Of a DNA stretch of 64,000 nt, positions 59,917 to 64,000 are shown one piece after another (position 1 is the stretch's first letter; each line of letters starts with the position of its first letter). A model generated the notes under the pieces. It had not been told where the DNA came from and did not search any database. It saw nothing but the letters and a program-made list of their open reading frames with translations. The translations under genes were made by a program, and so were the position numbers. The stretch covers positions 875,501 through 939,500 of the forward strand of contig NZ_CP124576.1 of NCBI RefSeq assembly GCF_000281715.2. Reading direction: 5' to 3'. This DNA comes from Sphingobium sp. AP49. GTDB taxonomy: Bacteria; Pseudomonadota; Alphaproteobacteria; Sphingomonadales; Sphingomonadaceae.

Positions 59917-62238
59917 ATGATCACCGCCAACCGCCGCCAGTTGCTGGCCGGCGTAGGGATGGTTGCGCTCGGGAAGGCATGGCCGGCGGTCGCAGCCGGG
60001 CAGGGCGATGCTGCCGCCCGGCCCGACCTGTTCATCGGCACCGGCGGCCATGGCCACACATTTCCGGGTCCCTCCATGCCCTTTGGCATGGTGCAGCTTG
60101 GCCCCGATACCAACAATGCCGGCTGGGACGCCTGTTCGGGCTATCATGTCGATGACGGGTCGATCATGGGCTTTTCCCACACCCATTTGTCGGGCACCGG
60201 CATCGGCGATATGCTGGACGTGCTGGTGGTGCCGACGCGCGGGCCGCTTCAGCTTCAGCCTGGCCCGGTCGGCAAGCCGGACGAGGGCTATCGCCAGCGT
60301 TTTTCCGACGAACATGCCGAGCCGGGCTATTATCGGGTGAAGCTGGAATCGGGCGTGCTGGCGGAACTGACCGTGACCGAACGGACCGGCCTGCACCGCT
60401 ATCATTTCCCGGATGGCCCCGGCCATATCCTGATCGATTTTGCCCATTGCAAGCAGGAGAAGCCGGACGAACTGATCCGGATCGAGAATGCGTCGCTGGA
60501 CCTGGCCGAGGACGGCACGCTGACCGGCAGCCGGCAGGTATTTCGCTGGGCCGAAGGGCGCCGCATCCATTTCGCGCTGCAAATGTCGCGCAAGCCCGAT
60601 CGGGTCGCCTTCTTCGGTGATGGCGACAAGCCGCTGCCCGACGGCGCGCGATCGGTGAAGGGGCAGCGGCTGAAGGTTGCCCTGTTCTTCGACGATGCGG
60701 GCGCGGCGCCGATCCAGATCCGCACCGGCATTTCCGCCGTCGACGTCGCCGGCGCGCAGGCGGCGCTGGCGGGCGAAGCGGCGGACTGGAATTTCGATGC
60801 GGCGCGGGTGGCGGCGGGCGCCGCCTGGGGCAAGGAATTGGCCGGCATCGTGGTACGCGGCGGCACCGCCGATCAGCGCAGGATCATGGCGAGCGCCCTC
60901 TATCATTGCCTGCTGGCGCCGCAATCGTTCGTCGATCGCGACGGCCGCACCATGGGCATGGACGGCAAGGTGCACAGCCTGCCGCCGGGCGAGCGCGCCT
61001 TCACCGCCTATTCGCTGTGGGACACCTATCGCGCGCTGCATCCGCTGCTGACGATCATCCAGCCCGATCGGGCCGCGCTGATGACCCGCGACCTGATCCG
61101 TCAGACCCAGCAAAGCCCCTATGGCCCGCCGGTCTGGCCGCTGCAGGGCAAGGAAACCGGCTGCATGATCGGCTGGCATGCGGTGTCGGTGCTGGCCGAG
61201 GCGCAGGCCAAGGGGATCAAGGCGGATTATGCCGCCGCCTGGCCGGCGATCCGCCGGCGCGCCTTCGATCCGGCCATGCCCGATGTCGACAGCACGCTGG
61301 GCCGCAATTTCTATTATGATCTGGGCTATATTCCGGCTGACAAGATCTGGGAGTCGGTCAGTCGGACCCAGGAATATGCCTATGATGACTGGGCGATGGC
61401 GCGGCTGGCGCAGGCGGCGGGCGCGAACGAAGATGCGGCGCGGCTGAAGGCGCGCAGCCGCAACTATCGCAACGTGATCGATCCGAAGATCGGCTTTGCC
61501 CGGCCGCGCTTTGCCGATGGCCGTTGGTGGCAGGACTATGACCCGATCCAGATCGGCCATGATCCCAAACGGCATCGCGACTATACCGAAGCCAATGGCT
61601 GGCAGGCGACCTTCCTCACCCAGCATGACATTTATGGCCTGATCGACCATTTCGGCGGCGACGCGGCGTTCGAGACGAAGCTGGACGCCTTCTTCAATGC
61701 GCCGTCGACCCTGCCGGACAATGCGCCGCCCGACATCAGCGGCCTGGTCGGCCAATATGCCCATGGCAACGAACCCGACCAGCATGCCGCCTATCTCTAT
61801 GCCTATTGCGGCGCGCCGGCGAAGACGCAGGCGATGGTCCGCCAGCTGCTGACGGAGATGTACAGGGCCGCGCCCGACGGCGTCATCGGCAATGATGATT
61901 GCGGCCAGATGAGCGCCTGGTTCGTACTGAGCGCGCTCGGCTTCTATCCGGTCGATCCGGTGAGCGCGCTTTATGTGCTGGGATCGCCGCTGTTCGACGA
62001 GGCGACCGTCGATCTGGGCAGGGGCCGGCGGCTGGTGGTGCGCGCGCAGGGTAATGGCCCCGACCGGCCCTATGTCCAGTCGGTGACCTGGAACGGCCGC
62101 GCCCACACGCGCAACTGGATCAGCCATGCGGCGCTGATGCAGGGCGGCGAGTTGGTCTTCGTCATGGGCGCGCGGCCATCGGGCTTTGGCATGGCGAAGC
62201 GTGATCGGCCGCCCAGTTTCGGCATCCAGCCGGGGTAA
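59917..62238 (+). CDS. Glycoside hydrolase family 92 alpha-mannosidase, third copy
   Basis: Enzyme of 773 residues with an N-terminal RRQLLAGVGMVALG leader (Tat-like). The N-domain starts DLFIGTGGHGHTFPGPSMPFGMVQLGPDT, a canonical GH92 opening. The signature regions are fully canonical: HGNEPDQHAAYLYAYCGAPAKTQ and GNDDCGQMSAWFVLSALGFYPV. It therefore looks the most typical of the three copies. Protein identity between copies is evidently low, so they are not recent duplicates. It is the last rightward gene of the locus. Confidence 0.93.
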   Translation: MITANRRQLLAGVGMVALGKAWPAVAAGQGDAAARPDLFIGTGGHGHTFPGPSMPFGMVQLGPDTNNAGWDACSGYHVDDGSIMGFSHTHLSGTGIGDMLDVLVVPTRGPLQLQPGPVGKPDEGYRQRFSDEHAEPGYYRVKLESGVLAELTVTERTGLHRYHFPDGPGHILIDFAHCKQEKPDELIRIENASLDLAEDGTLTGSRQVFRWAEGRRIHFALQMSRKPDRVAFFGDGDKPLPDGARSVKGQRLKVALFFDDAGAAPIQIRTGISAVDVAGAQAALAGEAADWNFDAARVAAGAAWGKELAGIVVRGGTADQRRIMASALYHCLLAPQSFVDRDGRTMGMDGKVHSLPPGERAFTAYSLWDTYRALHPLLTIIQPDRAALMTRDLIRQTQQSPYGPPVWPLQGKETGCMIGWHAVSVLAEAQAKGIKADYAAAWPAIRRRAFDPAMPDVDSTLGRNFYYDLGYIPADKIWESVSRTQEYAYDDWAMARLAQAAGANEDAARLKARSRNYRNVIDPKIGFARPRFADGRWWQDYDPIQIGHDPKRHRDYTEANGWQATFLTQHDIYGLIDHFGGDAAFETKLDAFFNAPSTLPDNAPPDISGLVGQYAHGNEPDQHAAYLYAYCGAPAKTQAMVRQLLTEMYRAAPDGVIGNDDCGQMSAWFVLSALGFYPVDPVSALYVLGSPLFDEATVDLGRGRRLVVRAQGNGPDRPYVQSVTWNGRAHTRNWISHAALMQGGELVFVMGARPSGFGMAKRDRPPSFGIQPG

Positions 62239-62256
62239 ATTCCGGTCAGGGGCGGA

Positions 62257-63477
62257 TCAGCCGTCCGCCCCGATCGTCACCGAACCGCGCGACGGCTTCC
62301 ACAGCGCGCCCGGCGTCGGCAGCAGGAAATGGCTGAAGGGCAGGATTGCCGCGCCCACGGCCGGTGCATCCTCCGACAGGGCGGCGCGCGATACCGGAGC
62401 CACGGCGGGCAGTTGCGCCGCGATGTCGCGCATCTGCGCGTTCATCCGCTCGGCCAGCAGATCCATCAGCCGGGTGGGCAGGCGCCCGCCCAGCAGGATG
62501 GCGGCCGGATTGACCAGGCAATTGACCGCCGCCAGCGGTGCGGCAAGTTGCTCAGCCGCCATCTCGATCCAGCGATTGATCGCGTCGGCCGCCACGCCGT
62601 CGGTCGCGTGCAGCGCTTCGCGCAAAGCGAAACCCTGCGCGCCCATATCCTTGGCCAGTGCCGAGAGGGAGACGATATTCTGCAGGGGTTCGGCCGGGCC
62701 GTCGCCGCGCTGCGCCAGCATGAAGCCGATTTCGCCCGATCGACCGCTGGCGCCGCGGACATAATTGCCATCGACCACCAGGCCGCCGCCCAGGCCCGAC
62801 GACATCAATATGTAGAAGAAGCTGGTGTTGGTCTGCCCCTTGCCCAGCTGCATTTCGCCCATGGCGGCGGCGGCGGCGTCATTCTCGCGGAAGACCGGCC
62901 AGTCATGCGGACCGGCGAACAGATCCGCCATGCTGACCTGTTCCCATTCGCCATAGGCCAGGGGGCGGCCGGGCAGGTCGACCGATCCCAGATCGTCGGG
63001 CATGGCGACGCCCAGGCCCACCACCTTGGCGGCATCGACCCCGGCGCCGGCCAGCATGCCGGCGATCGACCGGTCATACAGGGCGCGCACATCGGCGGGC
63101 AGGGCATAGTCGATCTCTTCCGACACCCGTGCCAATGTCTGGCCGGCGAAATCGACCAGGACGATGGTGATATGGTCGCGGTCGATATTGACCCCGACCG
63201 AATAGCAGGCGTCGCTGCGGATCACGAGCTTGGTCGGCGGCTGGCCACGCCCGCCGCGCCGCTGCCCGGCCTCCTCGATCAGCCCGTCCTGCAGCAGCCG
63301 CTTGGTGATGTTGGCGATGGCCGGTGCGGTGAGGCCGGTGATGCCGGCCAGTTCCACCCGCGTCAGCATGCCGCAGACGCGGATCGCGTGCAGGGTGATG
63401 CGCTGGTTGTGATCGGCGGCGCGTTCCAGATTGGTGCCCGACAGGCGCGGGCGCTGGCGGAGGGACGAGCCGGTCAT
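62257..63477 (-). CDS. ROK-family transcriptional regulator (NagC/Mlc type)
   Basis: Protein of 406 residues with an N-terminal winged helix (about 20-90, RVELAGITGLTAPAIANITKRLLQDGLIEEAG) and a C-terminal ROK sugar-binding domain (GVNIDRDHITIVLVDF, ENDAAAAAMGE, SGLGGGLVVDG). The zinc-binding cysteine cluster (CxCGxxGC) usual in ROK repressors and kinases is absent: the corresponding stretch, GASGRSGEIGFMLAQRG, has no cysteine. It probably represses the hydrolase and receptor genes until mannose or an oligosaccharide binds. The convergent end is 18 bases from the third GH92 stop. Confidence 0.92.
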   Translation of the reverse strand: MTGSSLRQRPRLSGTNLERAADHNQRITLHAIRVCGMLTRVELAGITGLTAPAIANITKRLLQDGLIEEAGQRRGGRGQPPTKLVIRSDACYSVGVNIDRDHITIVLVDFAGQTLARVSEEIDYALPADVRALYDRSIAGMLAGAGVDAAKVVGLGVAMPDDLGSVDLPGRPLAYGEWEQVSMADLFAGPHDWPVFRENDAAAAAMGEMQLGKGQTNTSFFYILMSSGLGGGLVVDGNYVRGASGRSGEIGFMLAQRGDGPAEPLQNIVSLSALAKDMGAQGFALREALHATDGVAADAINRWIEMAAEQLAAPLAAVNCLVNPAAILLGGRLPTRLMDLLAERMNAQMRDIAAQLPAVAPVSRAALSEDAPAVGAAILPFSHFLLPTPGALWKPSRGSVTIGADG

Positions 63478-63516
63478 GCCGAAGGCCCGGTCAGGAACGG
63501 ATAGGATCGGGCGAAA

Positions 63517-64000
63517 TCAGCGCGGGTCATCGTCATGTGTCGGCTTCCCATGCTGTGACGCGCCGGTCAATGGTGACAGTTCATCTTCCAGCGACAGGCC
63601 CCGGGTTTCGGGAAAATAGCGCCAGACGATGACGAACTGGACCAGCATCGCGACCGCGAAGAACCAGAAAGGCAAGGCCCGCGATCCCTGGGCGACAACC
63701 GGAAAGCCGAAGGCGATCAGTGCGTTGAGCGCCCAATGGGCGGCGCTGCCCAGCGACTGGCCGCGTGCGCGCACGGCGGTGGGGAAGATTTCGGAGAGAT
63801 AGACCCAGATCACCGCCCCCTGCGACACCGCGAAAAAGAGGATGAAGCCGATCAGCACCGGCAGCAGCAGCATCTCGCCGCGCCCGGTCGTGTAGATCGT
63901 CGCCACGCCAGCGAGCGCGATCGCGGTGCCGGCAGCGCCGGCCAGCAGCAGCGGGCGGCGGCCGACCCGGTCGATCATCGCCATGCCGATCAGCGTCGCG
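63517..64000 (-). CDS. MFS sugar porter (5' end outside window)
   Basis: C-terminal part of a major-facilitator sugar transporter; about 160 codons are visible and the N-terminus lies beyond base 64000. The cytoplasmic loop DRVGRRPLLLAG is the RxGRR motif of the sugar porter family. Helices follow with LIGFILFFAVSQGAVIWVYLSEIFPTAVRARGQ and the closing PETRGLSLE motif, which is diagnostic. It probably imports the mannose or short sugar released by the locus. It is on the same strand as the ROK regulator, which starts 39 bases downstream. Confidence 0.92.
   Translation of the reverse strand, partial: ATLIGMAMIDRVGRRPLLLAGAAGTAIALAGVATIYTTGRGEMLLLPVLIGFILFFAVSQGAVIWVYLSEIFPTAVRARGQSLGSAAHWALNALIAFGFPVVAQGSRALPFWFFAVAMLVQFVIVWRYFPETRGLSLEDELSPLTGASQHGKPTHDDDPR

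Noticed and set aside
47437-62238. Bacteroidetes-type polysaccharide utilisation locus acquired intact
   Set aside because: No SusD, no hybrid two-component regulator and base composition like the surrounding genome; the receptor is of the proteobacterial type.
1-64000. tRNA, rRNA, CRISPR arrays, insertion sequences or phage genes
   Set aside because: No cloverleaf-like segment, repeat array, transposase or integrase was seen; all longer gaps are under about 215 bases.

Overview
The window is GC-rich, densely coded DNA from an alphaproteobacterium, most likely a member of the Sphingomonadaceae (Sphingobium, Novosphingobium or Sphingomonas type). The evidence is a gapR/DUF2312 gene, an HWE/HisKA_2-class sensor kinase, an sdhC-sdhD-sdhA order, large TonB-dependent receptors of the Xanthomonas/Caulobacter/sphingomonad kind, and aromatic or polycyclic catabolism genes. 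This placement is inferred from gene content; no marker gene was searched. I saw no rRNA, tRNA, CRISPR array, insertion sequence or phage.

Bases 1-24,100 are mostly housekeeping. They hold an ergothioneine pair (egtD, cut by the left edge, and egtB), a membrane diguanylate cyclase, a cobalamin adenosyltransferase / HIG1 / gluQ operon, an HNH endonuclease, a Crp/Fnr regulator divergent from murA, a soluble sensor kinase overlapping murA with a convergent response regulator, ruvC-yebC, YbjQ, gapR, DUF1244, pyk, rpmJ, a lipoprotein-M14 peptidase pair, a Tat-type amidase, a dienelactone hydrolase, prmA, a soluble chemoreceptor, and sdhCDA without sdhB.

Bases 24,180-42,350 are an accessory catabolic island. 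One arm reads right (VOC protein, KstD-like flavoprotein, SDR). A six-gene leftward operon has 4-bp ATGA overlaps at four of its five junctions: amidohydrolase, Rieske oxygenase alpha, HyuB-like, HyuA-like and two CaiB/BaiF CoA-transferases. A second rightward arm (2Fe-2S ferredoxin, P450, SDR) diverges from it. A protein with two fused TetR domains and a TonB receptor close the island. Together they suggest oxidation, ring or amide opening, CoA activation and dehydrogenation of an unknown cyclic substrate. This is the best candidate here for an undescribed pathway.

Bases 42,350-47,270 hold the island's receptor, a secreted dual-specificity-type phosphatase and an orphan astD-like dehydrogenase. 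Bases 47,350-64,000 are a glycan-utilisation locus: GH92, GH2, TonB receptor, GH43, GH92, GH125, GH92, then a ROK-family regulator and an MFS sugar porter (cut by the right edge) on the other strand. Three GH92 enzymes plus GH125 point to alpha-mannan or high-mannose N-glycan as substrate. Two AT-rich promoter regions stand out, one before the first GH92 and one before the receptor. A strong hairpin separates the receptor from the downstream hydrolases.
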